Part shown: positions 14,626-14,801 of the stretch, piece after piece
Position numbering within the stretch: the first letter of the stretch is position 1
Layout of the letters: each line of letters opens with the position of its first letter
Source: Proteiniphilum sp.
Lineage (GTDB): Bacteria > Bacteroidota > Bacteroidia > Bacteroidales > Dysgonomonadaceae
DNA: 14,801 nucleotides
Direction: 5' to 3'
Assembly (NCBI GenBank): GCA_031255275.1
Contig: JAIRSV010000071.1
Location: 1 to 14,801 of the forward strand
Notes under the pieces: generated by a model
Seen by the model: only the letters and a program-made list of their open reading frames with translations
Database searches by the model: none
What the model was told of the DNA's origin: nothing
Position numbers and translations under genes: made by a program

Positions 14626-14801
14626 ATGACGGTTCTTTACGAAGATAACCACATCATCATCGTCAACAAGGCGCCGGGCGAGATTGTGCAGGGTGACAAG
14701 ACGGGCGACAAACCGTTGTCCGAAATGGTGAAGGAGTATCTGAAAGAGAAGTACAATAAGCCCGGCAACGTTTTTTGCGGTGTGACGCACCGGCTCGACC
14801 G
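14626..14801 (+). CDS. RluA-family pseudouridine synthase, 5' part only
   Basis: This is the first 58 codons of a gene cut by the window end. The visible protein begins MTVLYEDNHIIIVNKAPG, the usual N terminus of RluA-type pseudouridine synthases without an S4 domain. It reaches the catalytic motif HRLD (residues 55-58), in which D58 is the nucleophile that isomerises uridine in RNA. The target (23S rRNA or tRNA site) cannot be decided from this fragment. It starts 11 bases after the fabG stop on the same strand. Confidence 0.88.
   Translation, partial: MTVLYEDNHIIIVNKAPGEIVQGDKTGDKPLSEMVKEYLKEKYNKPGNVFCGVTHRLD

Noticed and set aside
1..14801. CRISPR array, tRNA, rRNA, insertion sequence, prophage or toxin-antitoxin locus
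   Set aside because: No regularly spaced repeats, cloverleaf, transposase, integrase or paired small toxin-antitoxin genes were seen on either strand.

Overview
The window looks like chromosomal housekeeping DNA from a member of the Bacteroidales (Bacteroidota). Three observations support this. The gene order recQ / dxs-trkA-trkH, tig / clpP-clpX, and tetR-fabG-rluA is typical of the order as I know it. Several upstream regions carry the Bacteroidetes promoter form (TTTG, about 20 nt, TAnnTTTG). Most starts lack a Shine-Dalgarno sequence and sit behind A/T-rich leaders. The family cannot be fixed from this sequence alone. The moderately high G+C and the scattered intergenic repeats would fit a Parabacteroides/Tannerella/Barnesiella-like lineage, but that is inference.

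Layout. Positions 1-219 are noncoding and repeat-rich, with three inverted repeats and an AATGTG-type tract. Positions 220-7385 hold a minus-strand run. Read in the direction of transcription it is recQ (helicase), dxs (first step of MEP isoprenoid synthesis), trkA and trkH (K+ uptake). The trkA stop and trkH start overlap as ATGA. A bidirectional hairpin terminator at 7552-7589 separates recQ from the next minus-strand group, which is tig (trigger factor), clpP and clpX, a protein-folding and degradation cluster. Across a roughly 190-bp divergent region lies a plus-strand CPBP-family membrane metalloprotease. It is followed by a small cysteine-cluster protein (DUF3109-like), a TetR/AcrR regulator, fabG (fatty acid elongation) and the start of an RluA-family pseudouridine synthase cut by the window edge at 14801.

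How the genes work together. Trigger factor and ClpXP handle nascent and misfolded proteins. TrkA gates the TrkH potassium channel. Dxs feeds isoprenoid synthesis and FabG feeds fatty acid synthesis. The TetR gene just upstream of fabG may regulate envelope lipid genes, but this is not shown.

I found no defence island, prophage, insertion sequence, CRISPR array, tRNA or rRNA, and no convincing unknown multi-gene system. The most useful second looks are two near-identical AATGTG-type repeat tracts just past the 3' ends of trkH and tetR (one supplies the end of the TetR reading frame), the hairpin just before the dxs start, the predicted promoters, and the uncharacterised cysteine-cluster protein.
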